A stretch of DNA of 64,000 bases from Amphiura filiformis (GCF_039555335.1 NC_092637.1:372001-436000), one strand, 5' to 3'. Shown: positions 1 through 12,370, counted from the stretch's first letter. The notes: generated by a model from the sequence alone, not told the origin. Translations and numbers: made by a program.

Positions 1-1129
1 GCAAATTTTACATTTTCTTTAGCCCCGGGGTAGGAGCGGCCACGACCCCCTCAACACCCCCCCCCCACACACACACACCGCACACTTTTGAAAACCTGTG
101 GACACCACTGTCAAAATAATCATATTCGTCAGAGACGGACAAAATCTGTTTAAAATCATGCATCATGTTTAAAAAGTGCTATTTACCTACAGATCCATTA
201 CAGCTACATTATTGGTGTATTATTTGTGTTTATGTTTTGCGTGTACGTTCAGTACACTGTTATTTCAGAAGTTAAGATTGCGCTGTTTATGAAAAATAGT
301 TTTCGATTTGGTTTAACAGGCTTCTACAGAGAAGTATAACTTATGCGTTAACTTTTCACAAGCAGGTGGGTTAGCTACGGAAAAATAATAGTTATTTAAA
401 GGGACATTTACAAATGTTGTGGGCAGGTCAAGGGAAGTATTTAGAATGTTAATATTTTGATATCATGATGTGGTGCAATCAACATGAAATAACAAATGAA
501 AGTTGTAACAACATTTATTTTGACAAAACAGCATGATTTGTGAAAGTTAGGCCTGCATAACCTGATAATCTTTTATCTCTACTCAAACATCTGTAAAAGA
601 TTTGGGATATTTTTTGTGTGATATACCGTTTTGTTTTAAGCTAGCTCATTCTGATACCAGATTAAGTAACAGTTTAAAGTATTTAATAATTGTAAGTTCA
701 GTTAATTTTTCAGTAGGGTTGGCAAATGTCAAAAAATAGATTTTGCTTATACCTTGGGGGCGGGGGGGGTTGAAGTACATTGGTAATGTGTTACAGTGAC
801 GGGCATTGTTCGTCCCTTTTTTGCTCGTTGCCATGGTAACAGACGATTCTTAGTTTTAAGAAGTTTTCAGTCAATTTCGGGGTAAAAAAAAGTGAAATTT
901 ACCCTATTTTGGCGTTCTAATTGCAGCAATGCACAACACATTTGTGCAAAACTAACTATTACAATGATAAAGATCCATCGCCATATGTTACTAAAAAGGT
1001 TTAAAATGTTTTGGAAAAAACATTTTTATGTCTTTTTTGGAACTGGCAACACTGCAAGTTTTCACATATTGAAAAATGGGATATTTTACCCCATATTTGC
1101 ATTGAAAAAATCTATATGCTGGAGCACTC
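1..1129. other. Non-coding sequence with one dispersed repeat
   Basis: I see no gene here. Short homopolymer and CA-rich runs lie at 55-80. A block at about 445-600 recurs, diverged, at about 6715-6840 and 7195-7240, where a ~350-bp segment interrupts it. Short ORFs in this stretch have no recognisable domain and overlap each other on both strands. Confidence 0.5.
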
Positions 1130-2185
1130 TGGATATTAATCTTATAGGAGGTGGTGAAGGTGACCTGGCCCCACTCATATCTGATGAGAACAGCTTGGGC
1201 ACTTGTATAGATTGGAAGCAGTGTTGCTATAAAAAGATGCATTTTGGTGATGTTAAAAAATGAGATTATTACAGAATATGATATAATTTACTCAGATTCA
1301 GGTTTCTTAAGATTTAATGCATCTCTCCATATCCTTATGATATAGAGGTCTTAGGTGCACTAATTCCTGATGAGAAAAGCTTGTTATATTGTATATCAAA
1401 AGGCAGTGTTGCCCGAAAATGATCCATTTCTGTAAATTATTTTAAAAAAATAGATTTATACACCATATTATATACATTGTTATGTTACACTGATCACTGA
1501 TGCATGTTTCTTGTATCTCTCCATATCTTTACTATAAAGGCGTCTTAGGTTTACTAATTTCTTATGAGAAAAGTTTGTTATATTGTTTATAAAAAAAAGC
1601 AGTGTTGCCAGAAAATGATGCATTTCTGTAAATTATAAAAAAGAGATTTATACAAAAATATTATACAAATTGTTACACTGATCACTGATGCATGTTTCTT
1701 GTATCTCGCCATGTCTTTATCATAAAGGAGTCGTAGGTTTACTCATTTCTTATGAGAAAAGTTTGTTATATTGTATATCAAAAAGCAGTGTTGCCAGGAA
1801 ATGATGCACTTCTGTAAATTATAAAAAAAGAGATTTATACACAATAATATTATATAAATTGTTACACTGATCACTGATGCAGATTTCATGCATCTCTCCA
1901 TATCTTTATCTTATAAAGGAGTCTTAGGTTTACTCATTTCTTATGAGAAAAGTTTGTTATATTGTATATAAAAAAGCTGTGTTGCCAGAAAATGATGCAT
2001 TTCTGTAAATTATAAAAAAGAGATTAATACAAAATATTATATAAATATAAATTGTTACACTGATCACTGATACAGGTTTCTTGTATCTCTTCATATCTTT
2101 ATTATAAAGGAGTCTTAGGTTTACTCATTTCTTTTGAGAAATATTTGTTATATTGTATATCAAAAAGCAGTGTTGCCAGAAATAC
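1130..2185. repeat. Tandem satellite, ~190-bp monomer, about 5.5 copies
   Basis: The anchor GCAGTGTTGC or a close variant recurs at 1218, 1403, 1599, 1785, 1976 and 2167, giving periods of 185-196 bp. Each monomer carries, in order, a GATGCATTTCTG-like block, a TTGTTACACTGATCACTGATGC block, a TATCTTTAT block and TTTCTTATGAGAAAAG. The first copy is the most diverged. The 123-codon ORF on the left edge falls in this repeat and is not treated as a gene. Confidence 0.85.
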
Positions 2186-2339
2186 ACAAACAACAAATGT
2201 AGGCACATAAAAGTCGATAGCCAAAATTACCAATTCCCATACCCACAGATAGGTGAAACCAACGGTATAATGTTCACTTTTATCTTTCACATTCTAAAGT
2301 ATAATCTGAGAAACAGAACGTGACAAAATGATTTTTTTT

Positions 2340-2745
2340 TATTTAACAAGTTAAGGGGTGGGGTATGAACCTTTGGACAGTATTTCTTGTGGGACATTAG
2401 AGCACATCAGACATATCGAATTGCATTCTGAATACGAAGAATGTCCTTCTGATATCAAATAATTTTGATTTTTTGAAATTCGCAATGTAATACACATTTT
2501 ATGGCAAAAGATTAAACATTGATATTTTTGATATTTAACAGTACTCGAAGTAAACTTTATAAATCTGATAATATGTACTTAAAGTGTATGTAGGTGGGAT
2601 GAAAAGCCGACGATCAATTAAAAATATCAAATTTTAATAATTTGGCATAAAATTTGTATTATATCGTGAATTTCAAAAATTGAAAATTATTTGATAATAC
2701 TGTCGAAACGCTCAAAACGCTCATTCCAGATCCCTTAAAGAATAG
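2340..2745. mobile_element. Foldback (MITE-like) element
   Basis: Blocks at about 2446-2545 and 2618-2702 are imperfect inverted repeats of each other. One reads AAATAATTTTGATTTTTTGA and the other, reversed, reads TCAAATAATTTTCAATTTTT with further matching sequence. No coding capacity is seen. This fits a non-autonomous DNA transposon; ends and target duplication could not be set. Confidence 0.5.
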
Positions 2746-3756
2746 ACATAATCCACAGAAAATCATTATTTCGTCTTCAGTAGATAGTAAACGTATTTTA
2801 CAGGTTTTATAGCTATATTGGTCTTACCGTAAGTCCGACTCTCATGGATCTTTACATGAAAGGTAACAAAGGGGTTACCTTTTGACTCATAGATATATAG
2901 ATGTCGATGGTCTAAGGGTGCGGTTACTTTTTATACGGGTTGGTGTGTGTGTGGGCGGGAGTTGAAGGAGATGTACGTGTTCTTTGATGGATTGGTGTGT
3001 ATGTTTGCGTGTATGTTTGTGGTTCTGTTGTTTACTCTTCCGTCCACCCATCCCATATTCATTCCATCAATCATTGCAACATGTCGCAGGCCATGACGCA
3101 TTACGTTTTTGTCAATTCCACTAGAGCACATCAACAAAGCTATTGAATCTATGCCGAAAAGGAGACTGAATATTTTTCGGTCTAGTTGGTTTTGCCAGTT
3201 CTGTATATTTGTTCTGATTAATGCTCTTTGGGTGGTGCAAGATAAGGATGATGTAAATAAAGAACAGTTTGCATTTCTTAAAATGTGCTTTATTCTAGGT
3301 AAAATGGCACAAAAGGACAACTTTTTATGTGTTATTATGGTCATTTAAAGGTCGTAGAATGAAGATCAGACGAAATTACATCGGAAAATACCTCAACGTC
3401 CACCAAAACGCCAAAACAACCTAACTGTAATTGGTTTGTACACCGAACTGACAAGTTATTATGCCTACATCTTATAACCAATTAATAGCAGTTCTACGTG
3501 TAATACGTAAGATATGTTTAAGAATCCAGTATTAGGTCTGATGTAACGAGCATCAGCATGTTATAAATCGGTACGCATCGCTACAACAGTCAGACAAAAA
3601 CGTGCATACCTGCATATTTTCTCTTCGTATGGAATAATATAGGTGATCTATAAAAATCAATCAACATTTCTAACTCTTCCATAACATTTTGGATCCCATT
3701 TCAAGACCATCAAGAGTTCCCCGTGTCGTGTTCTATTAAATGTGTCACACCAATCT
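2746..3756. other. No gene recognised
   Basis: Overlapping ORFs of 137 codons (minus, 2931-3344) and 79 codons (plus, 3109-3348) occur here. They are antisense to each other, low in complexity at one end (TGTGTGTG-rich) and match no domain I know. I see no repeat structure or RNA gene. Confidence 0.4.
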
Positions 3757-4184
3757 AATTCTCGCTATTCGCAATAAGGGCGCCGCCAGCGGTTTGCGAT
3801 GTAATCGTGATGTATCATGGGAAAAGGTCGACATCCAAGTCAGCGCAATACGAATATTACCATGCTATTACATAGGAACACGTGACAATATTTTTTTAGT
3901 TTGTCGAAATAAAGGTGTTACACGCGAATCGATACTCAATAATACTTAATAATGTGATTTGAAATGTGCACAATTAATTTTTCCTCTATCGATTTGCGTG
4001 TAGGAGCGTTATATTGACAAACTAAAAAATATTGTCACGTGTTCCTATGTAATAGCATGGTAATATTCGTATTGCGCGGACTTGGATGTCGACCTTTTCC
4101 CATGATACATCACGATTTTCCCATGATACATCACGATTACATCGCAAACCGCTGGCGGCGCCGTTATTGCGAATAGCGAGAATT
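3757..4184. mobile_element. Foldback element with ~150-bp arms
   Basis: The left arm 3757-3904, from AATTCTCGCTATTCGC to AGTTTGTC, is nearly the reverse complement of the right arm 4016-4184. The spacer is ~110 bp. The right arm carries an extra ~20-bp tandem duplication around 4099-4135 (CCCATGATACATCACGATT occurs twice). No ORF of the element has a known domain. It is most simply a MITE or foldback transposon. Confidence 0.75.
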
Positions 4185-5340
4185 CCAGGATCAGTGGCGA
4201 TACATAATGACGCCCCCCCCGAGTCTTGAAACAATTGCGCGCAGAGCTCGCGAAATTTTGCACAAATAGGGCCTACCACTAATTAATTTTGATTATAATG
4301 AAGTTGAATATCGGTCTGGAACTCCTTGTGGAACTCTAACCATCATAACGAGGGTTCAGAACCCGTAACTCACTATGACCATGCAGCCTTCACATAAAGT
4401 TGGCTCCTTGCTTTGGTCTTGAAAAATCAATAATTTATTTCCTCTACAATGCTGTTTTGTTTTCTATTGAATTTTGTCATGGTTGAGGGACTGTATCTTC
4501 TATAGTGATATGGCGACTTTATGGTCATTCTGTGGGAGCAGGTGATTGTGAGATGAGGCTTTCTGGCTCTCAACCCTCGACAATCTTAAATAATTCTTGA
4601 TATTGCGGCATGAACTTGAAGTATTTTCATTTTTAACTTGTTTATTAAGACCTACGTGTCACTGAAATATTTCACCTTTAACCGAATAACCATCATAACC
4701 TGGTGCTCACTCATCCATTTCATAGTGTTCAGTCTATAGCGATATATAGTGTTTTGTTTGTCGAATACTCTGTTGCAGGTACTATATACAAATGGTAGTT
4801 CGCAACTCTTTTTCCCCTTTTTCCCCTTAGACCGCGTACTAAGAAAACTAGGTAAGCTTAAATATTTGCATTTGCATCTTTGTTTACACACGTAATCATA
4901 TGTACAACGAAAGTCAATTTTAGATGTTCATTACATGAGTGCATTGTATTTTTAACCTTATCCCACCAAGGCAAATAAACATTTGAAATGAATATTCAAT
5001 AAATATCCAACACTTCGGCTTTAACGGTGTTCAAAGCATACAACATATAAAACATCATAGGGAAGACAGTGTTATGAGAGGTCCCGGGTTCAAATCTCCT
5101 CAAGACAAAAGAACCCCTTTTACCCATGGCTCATCGGGGAAATGACCTCGTTACAGCAGGTTCCGCTCAGGGTTATAAGCCCAATTGTTGGCTGTCCTTT
5201 AAAGATGCTCCGAACAGCCATCTACGGCAACCCCCTTCATCATGTTCAACATGCCACTTGTGCCACGCCGAGGTTTCGTCAGCGTTGTCTCCTAGATTTC
5301 AGCTGTTAATGCCGAGATATGATTGACATTAAAAAAATAC
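4185..5340. other. Upstream flank, no gene recognised
   Basis: I see no exon. A sequence resembling a pol III B box (GGTTCAAATCTC near 5090) is followed by a stretch ending near 5230 that looks SINE-like, but no A box is clear. It lies upstream of the first coding exon, so promoter or 5' untranslated exons could be here; none can be placed from sequence alone. Confidence 0.35.
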
Positions 5341-5517
5341 ACATGTGAGAAAACCTATGAACACTGCACTGTGAATGGGAAATGTATTCCCCCTGTATGG
5401 CAGCAGCATATACCATTTTGTAAAGAGGCATTGGATATTCCCTATCAGACCCCGACGTTAATTTCAAAAGATGAACTTAAGGTTATACGATGTATTGTTG
5501 ATCGAAGCAGAAGATAA
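5341..5517 (+). other. Cysteine-containing ORF fragment, function unknown
   Basis: One frame stays open to TAA at 5517 and encodes a Cys-spaced stretch (C-E-K-T-Y-E-H-C, then N-G-K-C-I-P-P-V-W, then H-I-P-F-C). The composition looks protein-like rather than random. I do not recognise the family and no acceptor site is clear. It could be a stray exon, a decayed gene fragment or chance. It ends 380 bp upstream of the signal-peptide exon, on the same strand. Confidence 0.25.
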
Positions 5518-5896
5518 AAAAGTAGTTCACAGCATCTTGCGAATGGTAGTGAGCTTTTGCAAGAATTGCATTGTTCAATTCATAGCGAGCGTGTAGAAGA
5601 ATTCAAATATCACATATATACTTTTGTAGGTGCTGTGGTTCTTGAATTACGTTGTAAAGAGGTCTGAAACAACAACACTTTTGTAAAACGTACATAACTT
5701 ATTAACAATAATAAATTAATTAAAGAAACGGGGCTCAGCTTTTAAGTAACAACCAGGGGCGTATGACTTCAATAGTGTAGGCCTACCCTTGAGCAAATTG
5801 AGTTATTAAGGTCAAAGATTGTACAAGGATACAATTTTAAAATACTTAAATCAAGTTATAAAATAACACACTTTTTTTGTTCATTTTGTTTTTTAG

Positions 5897-6063
5897 CATC
5901 ATTTTCAAGACGATGGGTAGATTATTACACTCCATAATACTGGGTGTTCTATTGTCTAGCTCTCAACATGCTTATTACTGGGTTCAAGTAACGGGAGCAC
6001 AATTATCATCGCCGTCAGCATCATACACTGATCGACCAACATTAACACATCCTTCACTACCAG
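5897..6063 (+). CDS. First coding exon: signal peptide and Ser/Thr/Pro-rich linker
   Basis: A pyrimidine-rich tract and AG at 5895-5896 suggest that a non-coding 5' exon lies upstream. The ATG at 5913 is chosen because it has A at -3 and G at +4. It opens a typical signal peptide (MGRLLHSIILGVLLSSS: basic start, hydrophobic core), followed by a Ser/Thr/Pro-rich stretch. The exon ends CCA-G before GTAGTT, that is phase 1, exactly the phase of the EGF acceptors starting at 19845. It encodes 50 complete codons. An in-frame TTG upstream is not needed as a start. Confidence 0.75.
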
Positions 6064-6089
6064 GTAGTTTCTAATGTTTACCGGATTAG

Positions 6090-6442
6090 ATACTCTCTGA
6101 ATGTAAAAAGAGTGACAAACTCACCCCCCAAAAGAGTGATTCACTTATTAGACCACTCAAAAAAGAGTGAAATGTGTTTTTTAACTAACTTTAAAACCAC
6201 TTTAAAAAGAGTGAAAACCACTCTAAAAGAGTGATTTCAACTCTTTCAAAGAGTTAAATGAAGGATAACTCTAAAACGTGTTGTCCTTCATTTAACGAGT
6301 TGAAATTCACTTGTGTAAAGTGGTTTTCACTCTTTTTGAGTGATTTTAAAGTTTTAAAAAAACACATTTCACTCTTTGAGTGGTTTTAAAAGTGAATCAC
6401 CCTTTTGGGAGTGGGTTTTTCACTCTTTTACATTTAGAGTAT
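6090..6442. mobile_element. Foldback element with ~170-bp arms beside exon 1
   Basis: Arms 6090-6268 and 6277-6442 are inverted copies built from the short word AAGAGTGA/TCACTCTT. The left end reads ATACTCTCTGAATGTAAAAAG and the right end, reversed, reads ATACTCTAAATGTAAAAGAG. It starts 26 bp after the splice donor of the first coding exon. It has no coding capacity. Confidence 0.75.
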
Positions 6443-8185
6443 TTGTGTAGCTTTTACCTTTAGAGAGTATGGAAGGAAAATCACTAATCTAAGTATCAAG
6501 TTTGAACTTAATATCAGTGAGCTTTACTATCCATACTTCAACCAATTCGTGCTTATAATTTTCGTTAAAATATTTCTAATAATAGCTTTTCAGTTTGTCC
6601 TTTTATATGAGCGTTTTAGTGCACATGGAAAAACCTATTAGGGCGATAAAGTAGATTAAATCAGGATGGTGTTCCCAAAAATTTCAAATTTCTGTAACTT
6701 CTTATCTTAATAAATTTTTATACTGTTAATATTGTGATCTCATGTGGTGCAATCAATATAAAATAACAAATGAAAGTTGCAACAACATTTATTTTGAAAA
6801 AAAACACAGCATGATTTGTGAAAGTTAAAGGCCCATTAAGTAATTTGCTCCTCCGGACGATCGTAAAAATCGTCAAAATTCAGATTTTGGTACCTTTGTC
6901 ATTGTCATAAATGTGTTAACATGGCTCTGCTAGTGGTTCTGCTGAAAGCTGTGTATTTAAGACAAAAATAAGAATTTACATGAATCTGTAACTTATATAC
7001 TGACAGTATATAAATTAGCTACATGCGAATGGGGATTCAACTTCGTCAATACTGCTGTTTTCGTCATCTTTTGCCAAACTTTTCATTTCAAAAATACCAG
7101 ATGACAATAATTGAATGACTTCTCCTTTCATTTTACACAATTTATAAACAATTTTATTTTTTTTACACTTTCGCTGGGATCACTGAATACAGGATCTGAT
7201 CATTTTTATATCCCTACTCAAACCCCTGTAAAAGTATTTAAGACCGTAAATATACGAAAAATGGTGATGCAAAGGATTTAACCAATTATAAAATAATATT
7301 TAAACAATAATTATTGTTTTAACGATTATGTAATGACGGACATGTGTTGGTTGATCGTGTAGTGTATAGCCTCCTGAAACTTCATTAAAATAGGTAGGCT
7401 TGGGTCATTCAGCTTGAACCCAACTTGAGATTCGTTCGATAAGTTATGCATGAACTTCTTTTAAAGATGGATACTTGTGGGTTCATGCTAGATTTTGCCC
7501 GAGATTTTGGGATTGACAGTTCCAGGCCAACATCACTCCGGACAAATTTTGAGTCAAGTCCCGGGTTACAGGATGTCTAGTCCCGGGTCATATCCCCTGG
7601 TAGCCATGGGCTGCATTTGCATTTGACAGGTGCATAATGCATGCGAGAGAGAGTACGTGGTTACGTGCCGGAAATTCACATTTAATGACATTTGACCACA
7701 CATCTGTGTTTACCCCATAGTCCCCGACTATAGCCAAGGTCAATGCCCAAATCTCATTATTATACCATGTAATCAGTAGGAGAAGAATCGTTTTTGTTAG
7801 CTCACATTTTGAGGCAAAATTACTCATTCTTGACGTTTGACCCCAAATTGGTTGAGTCAAATGTTAAGGCTGGAGTAGTGGAATTTTTGCTTATTTTGGT
7901 TTGGTAATAATCCGTAAAAATGTATGAACTAGAGCAAATTATGTCAAATGTTGACAGAAGAGAGAAAGAAGAAGAAATTGCTAACATACAAGTTTTATAA
8001 GACCAAGAAGTCCAGTTGTGACATTGAAATGATCTGTGATGACCGTGAAATGACTGTGGACAAAACTGTCAAAATCATGAAAAATATAGGCACTAAGTTT
8101 GATATTATCAATCTATCTAATAAAATAACCTTACGTTAACCTTTGATGACCGTGAAATGACCTGCATCTTGTTTTAAAACATATA
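6443..8185. repeat. Intron with dispersed repeats, no gene
   Basis: About 6715-7240 repeats the block at 445-600, interrupted by a segment at about 6835-7190 starting AGGCCCATTAAGTAATTTGC. About 7680-8140 recurs, diverged, at 10915-11340, sharing for example GTTTACCCCATA and GAGCAAATTAT. No exon of the mosaic gene is seen. Confidence 0.5.
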
Positions 8186-10092
8186 CTGCGCCAATAAAGT
8201 ATCCTTACAATTGGAAAAATAATCACAATTTCTAATTATTTTCTAATCATGCACATTATGACACCACATTGAATCCAATGTGACTTCAAGAAGTAAAGTT
8301 ACAAGCATTTGATTAGACGAAGGTCCAGTTTCAAAAGTGACAAAAGTGACAAACTGCCCTATTCAAAACTCCACAGACCACAAATCTGGTTTGAGAGTGG
8401 TAGCTAGTGGTGAATGGCTAATTTATGCGCTTGGCTTTAATTTAAAACAAAAGGAACAAAAGAAAACTGAAACAAAAGAACTGACAAATAAAATGAAAGT
8501 TATGAAAAGTACAGAGAAGTAAAATTGAAATAAAACTGCTTTAAATAACGCTTCATTGAAGAAACTGTGTTGTCTCTTTGTTGCCCTTGTTGGAATCTTT
8601 TTGCGCCTTGTACAGGGTGTCTCAATAAAAATAGGCCCTGTGGGTTAGGGGACGTAACTTAAAATGTCTGTAGTAAAATCAAATTTTTTTTGTAGATTCA
8701 AGAACCATGACGTTTCGTCTTTAAGATGGTGCGCAAACCAGCAAAATATGTTCACGCGTCACTGAGATAATTGGGATTGTACAAAGAGACCCATTTTTGG
8801 ACCGTTCCAATGGGGCAATACACATAATGTGCTGCATTATAGTTTAGAATGGAATAGAGAAATGAAGTTAACTCTCAGCCTTGCCGGGTACGAGTTAAAA
8901 ACATCAACCAACCAATCAATCAATCTCTCAAAGAATATTTTTCACACCCTTCTCTTTGGGTTAAAATATGTGAAAATATACCTTCTAAAAATGAAGTTCA
9001 TACATTTCTCAAGCAACAAAAGGGCCATGGGGTCAGTCAAATTTCATAATGTACAAATGCTTGACCAGGAAAAAAATCTTCTTTCAGATAATGAATCGGG
9101 ACAATTGCGATCCCCTATAGTTGATGCGTTTATATAGCTTTACATGGTTTAGGATTTTTTATTGATCCCGATAATTCGCAAAGCGTGCTTCCTCAACTGA
9201 TTTGCGCCAGGACCATCACTCAAACATTATTATTGGAAAATTATAAAGAAATCATATAAAGTGTGTATTCTTTTTAAAAAGCCTGTATTGGTGCTGCCTT
9301 TCAGTTAAAAACAAAAAACCTACTTATTTTTTGTTAAAATGCGCCAAATTCCTGTAAAGGGATGTTTTTGCTCAAAGGGCTAAATCCTATTTAGGCTATG
9401 TTTTGAAAATCAGTAGTCGTGCATCAACTAGCGTTTTTGGGCCACTACACGCCATTCGTGAGATTCATTCTTAGGAAAGAACCATTTATCTGGTCATGTA
9501 TGTGTAGACTATGACATTTAGGTGACCGCTTGGCCCTATATTAATTGTTTCTTGAGAAATGTTTGAACAATATTGTTAATCCAAACAGAAAGGTGCGAAA
9601 AACATTCTTTGAGAGATTAATTGATTGGTTATTTTCTTTTCAATTCGTACCCTGCAACTTCATCTCTTTTTGTCCATTATGAACTACAATGCAGAACATT
9701 AGTGTTTAATGTGTATTGCCCCATTGGAACGGTCCAAAAATGGGTCTATTTATAAAATCTCATTTATCTCTGTGACGCGTGAACGGATATTTATGTTTTT
9801 TGCACCAATTTTAAGAAAAAACGTCATGGTTTTTGAATCTTTAAAAAGTTTTGATTTTACTGCCGACATTTTAAGTTACGTCCCCCAAACCACATGGCCC
9901 ATTTTTATTGAGACACCCTGTATAGGCCAGTTTGTCACTTTTAAAAGTCACATTGGATTCAATGTGGTGTCATAATGTGCAGGATTAGATAGTGCATCTA
10001 TTACAAAAACAAATTTACTCCAATATTGTTCAGTTTTGAAGTTGTGATTATTTTTACAAGTGTAAGGATACTTTATTGGCGCAGTATATAAA
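8186..10092. mobile_element. Large nested foldback, mariner-type ends inside
   Basis: Outer arms 8186-8358 and 9923-10092 are inverted (CTGCGCCAATAAAGTATCC on both sides). Inside them, 8613-9920 is itself an imperfect 1.3-kb palindrome whose ends read CAGGGTGTCTCAATAAAAAT and are flanked by TA on both sides (8611-8612 and 9921-9922). The left arm holds a ~250-bp stretch (8359-8610) absent from the right. The ORFs at 8829-9137 and 9709-9975 are opposite arms of the palindrome, not genes. TA flanks and CAGGG ends fit non-autonomous Tc1/mariner-type elements. Confidence 0.7.
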
Positions 10093-11620
10093 CGTCACTA
10101 CTGCTTTTCATTCAAATTGGACAAACTTGAGAATTTTACCCCATACAGCAGTTACTGTCCATTTTCCTATACACAATACACAGGTGTTGGGCATTACCTA
10201 GTTAACGTCACTGTGCGAAAACTAACCGGCCAATTTTGTACTCTCTGAAATTCTAGAAAATACAGTTTTGTAACATGTCCTAAATTTTTAGCTAAATATT
10301 CGTACTTTTGTGTTTTAGTAAGGAAGGGCACGGCATGGCCTGGAAAATTCCCTGTGTAAATCGAATGCAACATTTAGTGTCTATCACTCACTTGTAGACC
10401 GCTCTCTTCCGAAGGGCATTAAAACTAAACCACTTGACGGATATTTTTTGTAATTACTGTCAATCAAAAATGATGTATACATTACATGTAGGCTAAAAAC
10501 TGAGTAGGTGGGGCATCCCTGCCTGATATGTAAATGACAGATAACAGCAAAAACAACTCCCAAATCTGTCCATAACTTTGGTCAGTGGAGAGAGTCAGGG
10601 GATGTCAAGTGTGTGATTATTGATTGGCAAGTAACATATTTGGGCATAAGTGCAGCCCACCATTCAATGTGGAGGATGAATTAGACTTCTTCGATTGATT
10701 TTGCTGGAGTAATTTCCTGGTTTAAATACTGTAAAGGTCGAATCATGTTTGCTATGCAGCATAACTGCACTATGCCTCAGCCACCCCACCTAATCCCCCC
10801 CCCAAAAAACACCAGACACCTCCCCATATTTAAGCAGATTCTGATGCCCTTTTGACATTACTCTGGCATGCCGCAAATAGAATTTAAAGGTGATTTTCAA
10901 TTATCAACCTGTTTGACCCTCGCATGACCTTGAACTCAAAATCTGTGTTTACCCCATAATCACCGGCTACAGCCAATCTCAATGTTCTATTCTCATTAGT
11001 GTACCATGTAATCTGTAGGAGAAGCATTTTTGGTAAAAATCACATAAATCATTAATCATTTATAAAATAATGATGGAGCTAGAGCAAATTATATCAAATG
11101 TTGGCAGACTGAAAGAACTACAGGGTGGTTTAAATAAACCGTACCCAACTTCAAAAATAAAAATAAAATAATTACTGACATTGAAATCACCCCATAGATA
11201 ATACTGCGGTCTTACTAAGAACACCAAGTCCATCCGTGACCTTGAAATGACTTTGGACAAAATGTCTTTTCATGAAAAATGTAAGCATAAGTTTAATAAT
11301 AATCTTTCTAAGAAAATTGTTGACCTTTGGTTGACATTACATTATTTATAATACTTATTCTACGTACTTAAATTCGACACAACTTAGGGTATAGACCCAA
11401 AACCAAAAATGATATTCTGAGAGAAACGAATTTGAAAGTGTGATTACAGCTGAAAATTCAAAAAATCTAGCATAAACAATAATATTCCAGATATTTGTTA
11501 CCAGTACTATTTCAAATGTGATGCTATGGTCTCATACCACACCACTCTTCGCCATACATACATTCTTCTAGCCACATTTCCCTAACATAATATGAAATTA
11601 AAAAAGAAGGAAATTTAATT
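10093..11620. repeat. Intron; second copy of the 7.7-kb repeat
   Basis: About 10915-11340 is a diverged copy of 7680-8140. A ~75-bp piece at about 11130 beginning ACAGGGTGGTTTAAATAAA is present only in this copy and may be a small insertion. I see no exon or RNA gene. Confidence 0.5.
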
Positions 11621-11621
11621 A

Positions 11622-11710
11622 GGCAGAGGCGGGGCTCGAACCCACGCTGCACTGCGCCGCTATCACGTATACCATATGACCAGCGCCTTAGACCGCTCGA
11701 CCATGAAGGA
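11622..11710 (-). pseudogene. tRNA-like pseudogene or tRNA-derived SINE head
   Basis: On the minus strand the A-box-like TGGTCGAGCGGTCTAAGG is followed ~45 nt later by the B box GGGTTCGAGCCCC. The spacing and D-arm resemble Leu/Ser tRNAs. The flanks that should form the acceptor stem do not pair, and the anticodon arm is irregular, so a working tRNA is unlikely. Confidence 0.5.
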
Positions 11711-11791
11711 CTTGATAGTGTCATCATGAAAATTGAAACATACATAATATTAATAGATCGCAACTTCATTACTACATCATATTTTGGAATT

Positions 11792-12370
11792 TTATCTGCT
11801 TAAAACATTAATGTGTATTATAATAATAAGTTCATTGACCTGTGAAACGGATGTTGTAATATCACAGGTCACCACCTTTGATTTCAACCTGAGAGGTATC
11901 TTCCTGATCGCTGAACTGTAGGCCCCGGCCAAGTTGTGACGTAAGCCGCCTCCCCTGTTAAGCGAAGGCTCCTCCCGTTTCACGTAAATTGCTTCTTTGA
12001 TGTTGACCCTTCTCTCAAACCATTTGCTTTCTCTGTCCAAGATGTTAACATCCTTGTTGTCAAAGGAATGTTTTGTAATGTCCAAATGCGTATAGACGGC
12101 CGAGTCACCGCCACCAGTGCTGGATCGTCTATGCTGGTACATGCGTTTAGCAAGCGTTTGTTTAGTCTCCCCTATATCATGTATATACAGCTCCTCGCAT
12201 CCACTGTCTTGACACTGAATCGCGTAGACGATGTTGCTTTGCTTGTCTTTGGGTTGTTTATCTTTGGGGTGGACTATCGCTAGCGCTTGACGTAAAGTGT
12301 TCTTGGGTTTGAAAGATACCGGTACCCCTTTGTCACGAAAAATCCGACGGAGTTTATCTGAAACTATAAA
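11792..12370 (-). mobile_element. Penelope-like element fragment, GIY-YIG endonuclease region
   Basis: The minus strand is open across this fragment and reads in order: an RT-to-endonuclease linker (FKPKNTLRQALAIVHPKDKQ); a Cys pair after NIVYAIQC; the GIY-YIG core with LYI then GETKQTLAKRMYQHR; and the downstream WFERRVNIKEAIYVKREEPS segment followed by L-N-R-G-G-G. This order is characteristic of Penelope-like retroelement C termini. A three-residue insert (HDI) lies between LYI and GET. The reverse transcriptase part is missing, so this is a truncated copy. It lies antisense in the first long intron. Confidence 0.85.

Noticed and set aside
892-1263. 123-codon plus-strand ORF
   Set aside because: It overlaps the first, diverged monomer of the ~190-bp satellite and an antisense ORF; no domain or codon signal.
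2931-3348. ORFs of 137 (minus) and 79 (plus) codons
   Set aside because: They overlap antisense, one end is TG-repeat derived, and neither has a recognisable domain or splice context.
5877-5912. Upstream in-frame start for the signal-peptide exon
   Set aside because: It would need a TTG start and lies in the polypyrimidine tract of the acceptor; ATG at 5913 has a better context.
8829-9975. Two ORFs (102 and 88 codons) as genes
   Set aside because: They fall on opposite arms of a palindromic element and have no known domain.
12068-12283. 71-codon plus-strand ORF
   Set aside because: It is antisense to a clear Penelope-like GIY-YIG coding frame.
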